Positions 1 through 6,851 are shown, numbered from the stretch's first letter. The stretch: 15,539 bases of DNA from Anaerolineaceae bacterium UBA700 (GCA_002298885.1 DBMK01000338.1:1-15539); one strand, 5' to 3'. A program made the numbers and translations. The notes: generated by a model from the sequence alone, not told the origin.

Positions 1-12
1 CCTGCCAGCAGG

Positions 13-31
13 AACGACCAAAGTCGTCGTT
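13..31 (-). terminator. Weak hairpin just after the ctaA-ctaB fusion gene
   Basis: A perfect 6-bp inverted repeat (AACGAC / GTCGTT) with a 7-nt loop starts five bases beyond the stop codon of the leftward ctaA-ctaB gene. No T-tract follows on the minus strand, so it is at best a weak or factor-assisted terminator or a 3'-end stabilising hairpin. The window ends 12 bases further on. Confidence 0.25.
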
Positions 32-35
32 ACGA

Positions 36-1631
36 TTATCCAATCGGAATTCGGATGAGCGCGTCGGCGATCAGGGCGGCAAAGAGAAACGCAAGGTACA
101 ACGAAGACACCCGGTAAAGCGTCCAGGCGACCTTATTGCCTTCAATTCTCCAAACCTGCCACGCTGAAAAGAGGAGCCAGGCGCCCAAAAGTGCAGCCGA
201 AACCAGGTACAGCACGCCGGTCATTCCTAATAACGGTAAGAGCATCGAAACAATGACCAGGACGATTGCATAGGCTAAAATCTGGCGCCGTGTGACTGCC
301 TCGCCGCTGACCACCGGAAGCATGGGAACACCCGCTCGGGCGTAATCTTTAAGCCGCACGATAGCCAGCGCCCAGAAATGGGGCGGAGTCCACAGGAATA
401 CGAGCACAAAAAGCATCAGCGCTTCGAGGTTCAGGCTGCCAGCGGCCGCTGCCCAACCGACCATCGGCGGAAGCGCCCCCGCGCCGCCCCCGATGACGAT
501 GTTCTGGGCGCTGGTGCGCTTGAGGACCAGCGTATAAACGACGACGTAATACAGTATGCCTCCCAACACCAACAACGCCGCCAGGCCGTTAACAAACCCT
601 GCCACGATGTAGACCGAGATCGTGCATAACGCAAGCCCCCAGGCCAGTCCCTCGGCCGGAGTCAGCCGCCCGGCTGGCAGCGGGCGTTTGGCGGTACGCT
701 GCATTAAACGGTCGATATCTCGGTCCACGAACATATTGATCGCCTGGGCCCCGCCGGCTGCCAATGCGCCTCCTAAAAGAGTCCAAAAAGTTAAATTTAA
801 TGAAGGAATCCCCTGCTTTCCAACGACCATCCCGCCGTAAGCCGTCACCAGTAGAAGCAATACCACTACTGGCCGGGTCATCATGAAAAGGTCCCGGGAA
901 TGCTGCCCCAGATTGATTTTCTGGGCTGCTTCTTCCCTTTCCTCCTCAGGGCTGCGCCCGGCTTGCCCGGTTACAACCACCAAGACCACCACAGCTGCCC
1001 ACACGGCCGCGTCGGTGGCGACATGCAGCGCCATCAGAAAGACCGGAAATCCTTGCGTGGTATTGAGCGCCCCGACCATTACCTGGGCCGCATATAGAAC
1101 CCCCATCACGGAAGCTGCGGGTAAAATTTCAGTCTGAGAGCGCTGCGTCTTCCAGGCGCGCCAGACCACCATGACCACCAGGATGGCGCTCAGCCCCACC
1201 ATTAGCCGGTGGATTATCTGAATCCATTGGTGGATGTCGACCGGGAACAACAAGCCGTTGCAAAGCGGCCACCCGGCGCAGGCGAGGGTGGAACTGCTTC
1301 CGGCAACCAAGGCGCCGCTGACAAGAACGGCGAAAACCGCCGCCATCGTCCACAGCGTCAGCCTGGCAAATGGGCTGCGGAAAGAGAGCCGCGCGAGCAG
1401 TTCCGGTTTCTGGCGGTGTGAAAATGCGGTTATCGTGGCCTTCAGCAACACGGCCAGGGCAATCAGTGCCGCGCCCAGGAGAATCGCCACAATTTCGGGC
1501 TGCAGTACGGTCGTCGAGACGGTCGCCCGTACAAATCCTCCCACCACAATCAGCAGGAATGTAAGGATCGATGCGGTAAGCAGCAGGTAGCGGGAATTAC
1601 CGATTGGCTGGGAAGACAATTGTTTATTCAT
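36..1631 (-). CDS. ctaB: Fused haem A synthase-like (CtaA/COX15) and protoheme IX farnesyltransferase (CtaB) protein
   Basis: Membrane enzyme of 531 aa for haem O/haem A synthesis serving haem-copper oxidases. The C-terminal half (about 245-531) is a clear UbiA-family protoheme farnesyltransferase. It has the first Asp-rich motif N299-MFVD-RDID (D303, D307), the family signature WTPPHFWALA, and the second motif LKDYARAGVPMLP near residue 425. It would transfer a farnesyl group to haem B. The N-terminal part (about 14-222, roughly six membrane segments) is CtaA-like but short. It has GGFVRAT at 31-37, a loop with C118 and C124 (LACAGWPLCNG), H141-R142 and H203. Only one His pair of the usual two halves is visible, and no Glu lies three residues before H141 (Q138 instead). 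The farnesyltransferase is secure; haem A synthase activity is uncertain. No good Shine-Dalgarno precedes the ATG, so the transcript may be nearly leaderless. Divergent from the MoaD/ThiS-like gene, 49 bp apart. Confidence 0.93.
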   Translation of the reverse strand: MNKQLSSQPIGNSRYLLLTASILTFLLIVVGGFVRATVSTTVLQPEIVAILLGAALIALAVLLKATITAFSHRQKPELLARLSFRSPFARLTLWTMAAVFAVLVSGALVAGSSSTLACAGWPLCNGLLFPVDIHQWIQIIHRLMVGLSAILVVMVVWRAWKTQRSQTEILPAASVMGVLYAAQVMVGALNTTQGFPVFLMALHVATDAAVWAAVVVLVVVTGQAGRSPEEEREEAAQKINLGQHSRDLFMMTRPVVVLLLLVTAYGGMVVGKQGIPSLNLTFWTLLGGALAAGGAQAINMFVDRDIDRLMQRTAKRPLPAGRLTPAEGLAWGLALCTISVYIVAGFVNGLAALLVLGGILYYVVVYTLVLKRTSAQNIVIGGGAGALPPMVGWAAAAGSLNLEALMLFVLVFLWTPPHFWALAIVRLKDYARAGVPMLPVVSGEAVTRRQILAYAIVLVIVSMLLPLLGMTGVLYLVSAALLGAWLLFSAWQVWRIEGNKVAWTLYRVSSLYLAFLFAALIADALIRIPIG

Positions 1632-1646
1632 AATATCTAAATATTA
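1631..1646. promoter_or_regulatory. AT-rich dyad in the divergent ctaA-ctaB / MoaD-like intergenic region
   Basis: A perfect 6-bp inverted repeat, TAATAT-CTAA-ATATTA, touches the ctaA-ctaB start codon. The whole 49-bp gap is AT-rich and must hold the start signals of both divergent genes. The dyad could be overlapping -10 elements or an operator. AT-rich DNA makes such dyads by chance, so confidence is low. Confidence 0.25.
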
Positions 1647-1680
1647 ATACAAAACATTAAAAAACGCCAGAAAGGTTATA

Positions 1681-1980
1681 ATGCTTCTTAAGATGAAAAC
1701 AGTTTCAATTAAATTTACCGGTGCATTGGGATCAGTTGCCGGTGTGAAAAGCGTGAGTATGGAGATCGACGACGCGGCAACCTATGCCTTTGTTATCCAA
1801 CGGTTAGGAGAGCTGTTTCCTCCGCTGATCGGGATCATCATCGATCAGGACGGAAAAACGATGCTGAGCTCGAACATGTTCTTGGTCAATGGGGAAGAAT
1901 TCGTTATGAACGGCATGTGGGACCAGCGCCCGCAGGATCGGGCGCATTTAACCTTGATCTCGCCAACCACCGGCGGTTAA
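1681..1980 (+). CDS. Stand-alone MoaD/ThiS-family ubiquitin-like sulfur carrier
   Basis: Small protein of 99 aa. It begins with a beta-grasp-type strand (KTVSIKFTGALGSVAG) and ends in TLISPTTGG with the terminal Gly-Gly that MoaD/ThiS/SAMP-type proteins need for adenylation and thiocarboxylation by an E1-like enzyme. Known relatives donate sulfur for molybdopterin or tungstopterin, thiamine or tRNA thiolation, or act as protein modifiers. Which of these applies cannot be read here, because no moaE, moeB, thi or aldehyde:ferredoxin oxidoreductase gene is adjacent. The ATG at 1681 is chosen because AAAGG lies 5 nt upstream; a second ATG at 1693 has no such site. It is longer than typical MoaD (about 80 aa). 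It converges on the pentapeptide gene. Confidence 0.75.
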   Translation: MLLKMKTVSIKFTGALGSVAGVKSVSMEIDDAATYAFVIQRLGELFPPLIGIIIDQDGKTMLSSNMFLVNGEEFVMNGMWDQRPQDRAHLTLISPTTGG

Positions 1981-1982
1981 AT

Positions 1983-2019
1983 AAAAAATTCCCCCTCACC
2001 AGTTGACTGCCGAGGGGGA
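1983..2019 (-). terminator. Intrinsic terminator of the pentapeptide-repeat gene
   Basis: The perfect 8-bp stem TCCCCCTC / GAGGGGGA (1990-1997 with 2012-2019) is GC-rich. On the minus strand it is followed directly by a six-T run (A-run at 1983-1988). It lies 9 bp beyond the stop of the leftward pentapeptide gene and 9 bp beyond the stop of the rightward MoaD-like gene. The T-run serves only the leftward direction. Confidence 0.8.
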
Positions 2020-2028
2020 TGGGATAGC

Positions 2029-2541
2029 TCAGGATCGTTCAGTCCGCGAAGGATTGGACCATTGTTCGTGAAGCTCGCCGTTTGGCATGATGGTTCCCAG
2101 CAGCGATTTTGCCCGCAGCAGCCGGTAATCAGGGGCATTGGCGCCGGCAAGGTTGGCGTCGGTCAAATTGGCATTGGTAAGGTCCACTCCGCCAAGGTTA
2201 GCGTCGATCAGGTTCGAATTGGTGAGGTTGGCTTCAACCAGGTCTGCTTCAGCAAGGTTGGCCTCGCGTAAATCTGCTCCGCGCAGATCAGCGCCACGCA
2301 GGTGCGCTCTGCGCATATCCGCGCCTACCAGGTTGGCCCCCTCCAGGTTTGCCCCGCCCAGGTTCACCTCAACCATATTGGCCCCGCGTAAATCCACCCC
2401 GTGCAGGTCGCACCCAAATAAGGTTGCCTTTTCTAAATTTACTCCACGCAGATCGAGACTGCTCAGGTCGATGTGGCTGAGCCAGAGTGGTTTTGGCTGA
2501 TTTAAGAGCATAAATACTTCATACCGTGAAAATTCTGCCAT
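2029..2541 (-). CDS. Pentapeptide-repeat protein
   Basis: A 170-aa protein made mostly of tandem A(D/N)LXX pentapeptides from about residue 24 to 137 (for example LRGADLRGADLREANLAEAD). It should fold as a right-handed quadrilateral beta-helix. The short N-terminal part (MAEFSRYEVFMLLNQ) and the C-terminal cap with LLGTIMPNG are usual for cytosolic bacterial members. There is no signal peptide or membrane segment. Functions in the family vary (DNA mimicry, scaffolding) and are mostly unknown, so no specific role is assigned. The ATG is preceded by AAGGA at 8 nt. It has its own promoter (2574-2602) and terminator (1983-2019), so it is monocistronic. Confidence 0.9.
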   Translation of the reverse strand: MAEFSRYEVFMLLNQPKPLWLSHIDLSSLDLRGVNLEKATLFGCDLHGVDLRGANMVEVNLGGANLEGANLVGADMRRAHLRGADLRGADLREANLAEADLVEANLTNSNLIDANLGGVDLTNANLTDANLAGANAPDYRLLRAKSLLGTIMPNGELHEQWSNPSRTERS

Positions 2542-2573
2542 CGGGCTAATCCTTTCGTCAATCTTCTCCCATA

Positions 2574-2602
2574 AATGTAGCTTTTTTAAGGCGAAAATTC
2601 AA
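2574..2602 (-). promoter_or_regulatory. Sigma70-like promoter of the pentapeptide-repeat gene
   Basis: On the minus strand, -35 TTGAAT and -10 TACATT are separated by 17 bp, matching the consensus at 4 and 5 of 6 positions. Transcription would start about 25-30 bases before the ATG at 2541, leaving room for the AAGGA ribosome-binding site. Confidence 0.6.
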
Positions 2603-2618
2603 GACCTTTGCAATAATG

Positions 2619-2646
2619 TTAATTCTACTTCAATAAGCTTTATAAT
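2619..2646 (+). promoter_or_regulatory. Possible promoter of the AHSA1-domain gene
   Basis: A perfect TATAAT (2641-2646) lies about 95 bp upstream of the rightward start at 2741, in the 199-bp divergent region shared with the pentapeptide gene. The -35 is weak (TTAATT at 2619-2624, spacer 16). A T-run at 2663-2670 follows within the presumed leader. Low confidence because the region is AT-rich. Confidence 0.35.
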
Positions 2647-2740
2647 TCGCCAGACGAGGTCCTTTTTTTTCTAACATTTGCGGCGTATACCGCATCTTGC
2701 ACACAATTTTCGATGCTGGTCGCCTGAAAGGAAGGTAAAA

Positions 2741-3130
2741 ATGGCTGAGGCCCTTAACTTATCAACTGATCTTCCGTCCGCACCCGAAACAGTCTATACG
2801 GCCTGGCTGGACAGCGCCAAGCACAGTGCCTTTACCGGCAGCCCCGCCCAGATCGACAACCGGGCTGGAGGAAGGTTCACCGCCTGGGACAACTACATCG
2901 AAGGCACCACTCTTGAGCTCCAACCTTTCAAGCGCATCCTGCAATCCTGGCGCACCACCGAATTTCCCGAATCCAGCCCTGATTCCTTGCTCGAAGTGCT
3001 GTTCGAGCCTTCGGAAACCGGCACCAGGCTGACCCTGAACCACACCAACATTCCCGATGGGCAGTCCGAAAATTACCGCCAGGGTTGGGAGGATTATTAT
3101 TTCGCGCCCATGTTTGAATACTTTAGCTGA
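2741..3130 (+). CDS. AHSA1-type SRPBCC-domain protein
   Basis: A 129-aa cytosolic protein of the SRPBCC/START-like superfamily, activator-of-Hsp90-ATPase-homologue (AHSA1) subfamily. Typical features are the N-terminal strand with APETVYTAWLDSAKHSAFTG, the signature GGRFTAWDNYIEGTTLELQP, then RILQSWR and TGTRLTLNHTNIPDG, and a C-terminal helix (GWEDYYFAPM). The fold makes a hydrophobic ligand pocket; bacterial members rarely have known substrates and are not established Hsp90 activators. The start at ATG 2741 is supported by AAGGAAGG 5 nt upstream; the frame is open further upstream but only to a TTG without support. The stop is 23 bp from the convergent reductase gene. No functional link to the neighbours is evident. 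Confidence 0.88.
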   Translation: MAEALNLSTDLPSAPETVYTAWLDSAKHSAFTGSPAQIDNRAGGRFTAWDNYIEGTTLELQPFKRILQSWRTTEFPESSPDSLLEVLFEPSETGTRLTLNHTNIPDGQSENYRQGWEDYYFAPMFEYFS

Positions 3131-3153
3131 TAACACGCCTGACCCCAAAAGCA

Positions 3154-4347
3154 TTACTTTAAAATCAGCCCGGTGGATATCAGTGAGCGGGCTTCCAGGA
3201 GCAGCAGCGGATCATTTTTTAGCAGGGCTAAAATGATCTTGCCCAGACCCATTTCCGCCAGGGGCAGCTCAGAAGCTCGCTGGACAAGCTCGTCCAGGCG
3301 AGATTGATCCATACGGGAAATGATTTTTCGGATTTTGTAAAGCGCCTCGTGCATCCTCCCGAAGCGCTGTTGCCAGAGTTCCTCATATCGGTGCAAGTTA
3401 CGTGCCCGCACATCGCCGCATTGCACGGCAGGCGCCGCCACGCTCATCGCCAGGTCGGCGGCAATCATGCCGAGATTGATCCCGCCGGCGGTCAGGGGAT
3501 CCGCCTGATGGGCTGCATCGCCGACCACAACCAATCCATCGGCCACCATCGTCTTGATCGCCCCGGTCACCGGGATGCCGCCGGCGATCAGTGCCAAAAT
3601 GCTCGCCTGCGGGAATTTCTGGTTAACGAATCGCTCCAGGGATACCTGGGCGATGGTTTCCTTGGCATTTTCCGCTGGAATAACCAAACCAACGTTTGCC
3701 GTATCTTCTCCTTTGGGAAAGACCCAAAGATACCCTCCCGGGGCAAGCGATGCATCCAGATGGTATTCACAACTGTGGGGATTGATTTTCCCGGCCAGGC
3801 CGGCCAGGTAGAACTCGATCCCCAGGTAATAATCTGCCATCGGCGGGATGGTCTTCAACCCCGCCCAACGGGCCACCTGTGATTCAGTCCCATCTGCAGC
3901 GACGACCAGGGTGGATGAAATGCTCTCCGTGCGCCCAAAGGACTCAACTTTCACGCCCTTTACGGCGCCATCAGTAAGCTCCAGCCCGGTGACCGCAGTT
4001 CCGGCGCGCACTTCTGCGCCGGCTCTGGCAGCCATCAAAGCCAGTTGAAAATCGAACACTTTGCGGTTAACCACCAGCGTAGGTTCCGCCGGCGGGAGCT
4101 GCACGCATTGGCCGCGTGAATTGTGGATCGCAAAAGCCGAAATTGTGGCATCGATCCAGCGCGGATCAGGCTCCAGGAACGGGCGGGATAGATCGGCGCC
4201 GATTGCCTCGGCGCAGCGGATTGGCGCGCCGATTTCCTGGCGTTTCTCAAGCAGCAGAACCTTCAACCCGTCCTCGGCCGCCCGCCGGGCAGCCACGGAT
4301 CCCGCCGGGCCAGCGCCGGCGACCACCACATCGTAGGCCTGCTTCAT
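3154..4347 (-). CDS. FAD-dependent geranylgeranyl-reductase-family oxidoreductase
   Basis: A 397-aa flavoprotein of the geranylgeranyl reductase/digeranylgeranylglycerophospholipid reductase family. It has an N-terminal Rossmann motif GAGPAG (11-16), the APIRCAE motif near residue 45 that is characteristic of the family, an ADGTES motif in the middle, GGYLWVFPKG, and the FAD-binding GDAAHQADPLTAGGIN in the C-terminal half. Members saturate isoprenoid double bonds in archaeal lipids, chlorophyll phytyl chains or menaquinone side chains. The natural substrate here is unknown. Its start overlaps the ferredoxin stop by 4 nt (ATGA), so the two are translationally coupled. In Methanosarcina an adjacent ferredoxin is the electron donor for such a reductase, and the same partnership is inferred here. 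There is no signal peptide; the protein is probably cytosolic or membrane-peripheral. Confidence 0.88.
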   Translation of the reverse strand: MKQAYDVVVAGAGPAGSVAARRAAEDGLKVLLLEKRQEIGAPIRCAEAIGADLSRPFLEPDPRWIDATISAFAIHNSRGQCVQLPPAEPTLVVNRKVFDFQLALMAARAGAEVRAGTAVTGLELTDGAVKGVKVESFGRTESISSTLVVAADGTESQVARWAGLKTIPPMADYYLGIEFYLAGLAGKINPHSCEYHLDASLAPGGYLWVFPKGEDTANVGLVIPAENAKETIAQVSLERFVNQKFPQASILALIAGGIPVTGAIKTMVADGLVVVGDAAHQADPLTAGGINLGMIAADLAMSVAAPAVQCGDVRARNLHRYEELWQQRFGRMHEALYKIRKIISRMDQSRLDELVQRASELPLAEMGLGKIILALLKNDPLLLLEARSLISTGLILK

Positions 4348-4574
4348 AGTCTAATCTCAGCCGCTTCGGAATGGAGCGACAAAGCTGTACGGGGACACGC
4401 TTGCAAGCAGCGCATACAATCTGTGCAATGGTCGGGAAAAATCAACAAGGTGCTTTTGTTCAGAAAAATGGCGTCGGAATGGCAGACGGCCACGCACGCC
4501 CCGCATGCCAGGCAAAGGCGGTAATCCACGCTTATCCGGCAGGTGCCGGATGGGTTGCTAGGCCGGTTACGCAT
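4344..4574 (-). CDS. Small 2[4Fe-4S] ferredoxin
   Basis: A 76-aa protein with two cluster motifs: CLACGACVAVCHSD and CTDCMRCLQACP. Both have CxxCxxCxxxC spacing; the first has His where Pro is usual. It probably carries low-potential electrons to the geranylgeranyl-reductase-family enzyme encoded directly downstream, whose ATG overlaps this stop codon. The start is uncertain. ATG at 4574 lies inside the end of the kinase-like gene (43-nt overlap, weak GAGAG upstream). A GTG at 4529, just after the kinase stop, would give 61 aa and still keep both clusters. Either start places the gene in one unit with the kinase and the reductase. Confidence 0.85.
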   Translation of the reverse strand: MRNRPSNPSGTCRISVDYRLCLACGACVAVCHSDAIFLNKSTLLIFPDHCTDCMRCLQACPRTALSLHSEAAEIRL

Positions 4575-6508
4575 GTTCTCTCGCTATGGAATTGAGCTGT
4601 AAAGTGAATGGTAGAACCTTTCCACGGGGCTCCATCACTTTCAGCCCAAATCCGCCCTCCCATAAGCTCGACAAGTTTTTTACAGATTGTCAGATCCATA
4701 CCGGAAGTATTATCTATCATACCAGTTTTTACTGGGATGTGAAATGGCTGAAACAGGCCAATCATTTCTTCCTTGGCAATCCCCATGCCAGTATCGCTCA
4801 CCGCAATGTGGATGAAAAAATCATCCCCATCCTCTATTGCTGAATAATTCTCTGGTTCGACCACCAATTGAATTTCCCCTGCATCTGTGTTGTGTATGGC
4901 GTTTCCCAGCAGCCGTACCAGCGCCTCTCTCAGGCCGTTCGCATCGCCATTGATCAATTCGGGAAGCGCCGGATCGAATTGAATCTTTAATTCCAATCCT
5001 TTCTGTTCGGCAAGGCTGCGCACCTGCCCCTCTACTGTTTGGATGCACTCGGCCAACGAAAATCGCGCCGGATCTTCTATAAATGCCTGCCTTTCCAGCC
5101 CGGCATACTCGAGGATATCCGCTAGTAATGCTTTAATCTGGTCTGCAGCTTGCCGGATAAGCTCGAGTCCAGGGCCTGAAACCTCACTGACATTCAGTGC
5201 ATTGACTTGCGAGGCAATTTTCTCTACGAGATGGCTCACTTCGCCAGCCATGTAGGCAAGATAATTGATCCGCTCCCTCGAAATCCGCGCTACCGCCTGG
5301 CTCAGCTCGGCCGTCTTTCGATCCGCTATTGTTAATTGTGCCTGGGCTTTTTTCAGGTTATCCTGTGCATTTTTCAGAGGCGTAATGTCGCTCCCAATGC
5401 CGATCAGGCCGATTAAACCCCCATTGCGGTTGAACAATGGCGCCTTGATGGATTTCACCCAATGCCAGGCGCCCTGGAAATCGATCATGGGCTCTTCCTG
5501 GTCGATCGTTGCATCTGTGGTTTTTAACAGGTACTGTTCGTCGGAGAGGTATCGGACGGCAAGCTCGGCAGGGAAGAAATCGAAATCAGTTTTCCCTACA
5601 ATCTGCTCCGGCAAATCCTTGCCGAGGAATCGGACGAGTGTCGGGTTGGCCATTAAATAGCGTGATTGGAGGTCCTTGAAATATAGAATATCCGGAAAGG
5701 TATCCATCACCGTCTTCAGCAGCGTGCGCTCCTTGGCCAGCGCACCAGTTAGCCGCATTCGCTCCCGGATGTCAACCAAAATAACTTGAGCCATCGGCTT
5801 GCCGTCGAATTCGATCTGCCCAAGTACAATTTCGATAGGTAAGATGAAACTGTTCTTGCCTGAAAGCCGCGTTTCAAGATGGCGCGATTGAGAAGGTTTT
5901 TCCCAGAACTCTACCAGAACCGTGGTTAATTCTGCCTGGCGGCCTGGAATGATCCAATCGGTCAAATTAGTCCCGATTATTTCATCCGACGAGCTGAGGC
6001 CGGCAAAGTCCAGCGCTTTCCGGTTGGTCATTTGGATCACCCCGCTCGAATCGATCACGATTTGACCGTTCGGGGACAGGTCGAATAATTGCTGGAATTT
6101 GATCCGTTCCGCCACCAGGCGGCGGTAGCGGTTCAAACGCGATATCGTGCGCACCCTGGCGAATAATTCCAGGCTGTCGTAGGGCTTTGGAATGTAATCA
6201 TCCGCACCGGCTTCGAAGCCGGCCAGGCGCGAGCGGAAATCATTCATGGCGGTCAAAATAAGGATGGGGATGTCTGCAACCAAAGGCATATTGCGGATCC
6301 GGCGGCAGACCTCGAACCCGTCCATTCCGGGCATCATGATATCCAGTAGGATGAGATCGACCTGCACTTCCTCCAGCTTTTGCAGCGCCTCGGGGCCGCT
6401 CGCAGCGAGGACGAGGGTATAGCCCTGCGAGAGCAGCAGCGCTTCGAGCACCTCGCGCCCGCTGCGATCGTCATCGATGATTAAAATCGTGCCTGGTTCT
6501 GGGATCAT
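4532..6508 (-). CDS. REC-PAS-PAS-histidine-kinase-like protein with degenerate catalytic boxes
   Basis: A 658-aa cytosolic signalling protein with no membrane segment. REC domain at about 7-122, complete: acidic pocket D12-D14, phosphoacceptor D56 (LLDIMMPGMDG), T86, K108. PAS domains at about 135-250 and 260-376 (the second has YFKDLQSRYLMAN and IGSDIT). A dimerisation-helix region at about 405-475 aligns as YLAYMAGEVSHLV with the usual FLAYMSHEVRTPL, so Gly422 replaces the phosphoacceptor His. HATPase domain at about 485-640: N-box N536 and G1 box DTGMGI (572-577) are intact, but the G2 box reads SGMDLTI, with Asp605 in place of the second Gly. Autophosphorylation is therefore doubtful, although REC and PAS look able to sense and signal. 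The ATG at 6508 has AAGGA about 10 nt upstream; a GTG at 6544 would add 12 residues. It lies upstream of, and overlaps, the ferredoxin gene. Confidence 0.9.
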   Translation of the reverse strand: MIPEPGTILIIDDDRSGREVLEALLLSQGYTLVLAASGPEALQKLEEVQVDLILLDIMMPGMDGFEVCRRIRNMPLVADIPILILTAMNDFRSRLAGFEAGADDYIPKPYDSLELFARVRTISRLNRYRRLVAERIKFQQLFDLSPNGQIVIDSSGVIQMTNRKALDFAGLSSSDEIIGTNLTDWIIPGRQAELTTVLVEFWEKPSQSRHLETRLSGKNSFILPIEIVLGQIEFDGKPMAQVILVDIRERMRLTGALAKERTLLKTVMDTFPDILYFKDLQSRYLMANPTLVRFLGKDLPEQIVGKTDFDFFPAELAVRYLSDEQYLLKTTDATIDQEEPMIDFQGAWHWVKSIKAPLFNRNGGLIGLIGIGSDITPLKNAQDNLKKAQAQLTIADRKTAELSQAVARISRERINYLAYMAGEVSHLVEKIASQVNALNVSEVSGPGLELIRQAADQIKALLADILEYAGLERQAFIEDPARFSLAECIQTVEGQVRSLAEQKGLELKIQFDPALPELINGDANGLREALVRLLGNAIHNTDAGEIQLVVEPENYSAIEDGDDFFIHIAVSDTGMGIAKEEMIGLFQPFHIPVKTGMIDNTSGMDLTICKKLVELMGGRIWAESDGAPWKGSTIHFTAQFHSERTCVTGLATHPAPAG

Positions 6509-6625
6509 AGTCGATTCATCCTTATTTTCGATAGCTAAACCCACAACACTCTTCCAGAAACGTCAAAATGACCCTGGTTCTGATAAGGGTGCAAGATTCA
6601 ATCCTGTGTAGAAGCCTGATGTACC

Positions 6626-6657
6626 AGTGTATAATCAGCCGGTATAATCTGTACACT
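6626..6657. repeat. Tandem GTATAATC repeat inside an AGTGTA/TACACT dyad
   Basis: GTATAATC occurs exactly at 6629-6636 and 6642-6649, a 13-bp period. The pair is flanked by the inverted arms AGTGTA (6626-6631) and TACACT (6652-6657). It lies 118-149 bp upstream of the kinase-like start codon. It could be a regulator-binding site or overlapping -10 elements; a chance origin is possible in this AT-rich stretch. Confidence 0.4.
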
Positions 6658-6747
6658 TCCAAAAGTGCTGGCACGGCCAAAAATAGGGTGATGGGTTGGC
6701 TCACCGATGATATGAAGTGGGTTGTGCGCGAATTGACAAGCGGGGGG

Positions 6748-6766
6748 TTGTATTCGAAGAATACAA
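6748..6766. promoter_or_regulatory. Perfect 19-bp dyad, operator-like
   Basis: TTGTATTC-GAA-GAATACAA is a perfect 8-bp inverted repeat with a 3-bp centre, flanked by six Gs on one side and TTTT on the other. The stem is AT-rich, which favours a protein-binding operator over a terminator. The T-run follows in the rightward direction, where no gene ends, so a terminator role is unlikely. It could act on the kinase-like gene about 240 bp downstream. Confidence 0.4.
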
Positions 6767-6806
6767 TTTTCCAGGATTTAATACAGTTGATGGCTATGCT
6801 AAATTA

Positions 6807-6834
6807 CCCGGCGAATGGGGCGCGTGATTCCGGG
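6807..6834 (-). terminator. Possible terminator hairpin of the hydrogenase operon
   Basis: An imperfect inverted repeat (CCCG-GC-GAAT paired with ATTC-CGGG, two bulged bases, 10-nt loop) lies 18 bp after the stop of the maturation protease gene. The minus-strand 3' flank is only TAATTT, so any intrinsic termination would be weak. Confidence 0.3.
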
Positions 6835-6851
6835 ATAGTGATGGGAATTTT

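Larger units (their letters stand above)
6509..6851. other. 343-bp intergenic region between the hydrogenase operon and the kinase-like gene
   Basis: No convincing gene is present; a 95-codon rightward open frame (6568-6855) lacks a ribosome-binding site and recognisable motifs. The region holds a tandem repeat and outer dyad (6626-6657), a perfect 19-bp dyad (6748-6766) and an imperfect GC-rich hairpin (6807-6834). It should contain the 3' end of the hydrogenase transcript and the promoter of the kinase-ferredoxin-reductase unit. No strong -35/-10 pair stood out on the minus strand. Confidence 0.6.

Noticed and set aside
2138..2500. 120-codon rightward frame rich in Ala, Arg and Ser
   Set aside because: It is the antisense shadow of the pentapeptide repeats; the regularity comes from the repeat codons on the other strand.
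2678..2740. N-terminal extension of the AHSA1-domain protein from a TTG
   Set aside because: The ATG at 2741 has a strong ribosome-binding site and begins the domain; the extension has no conservation signal.
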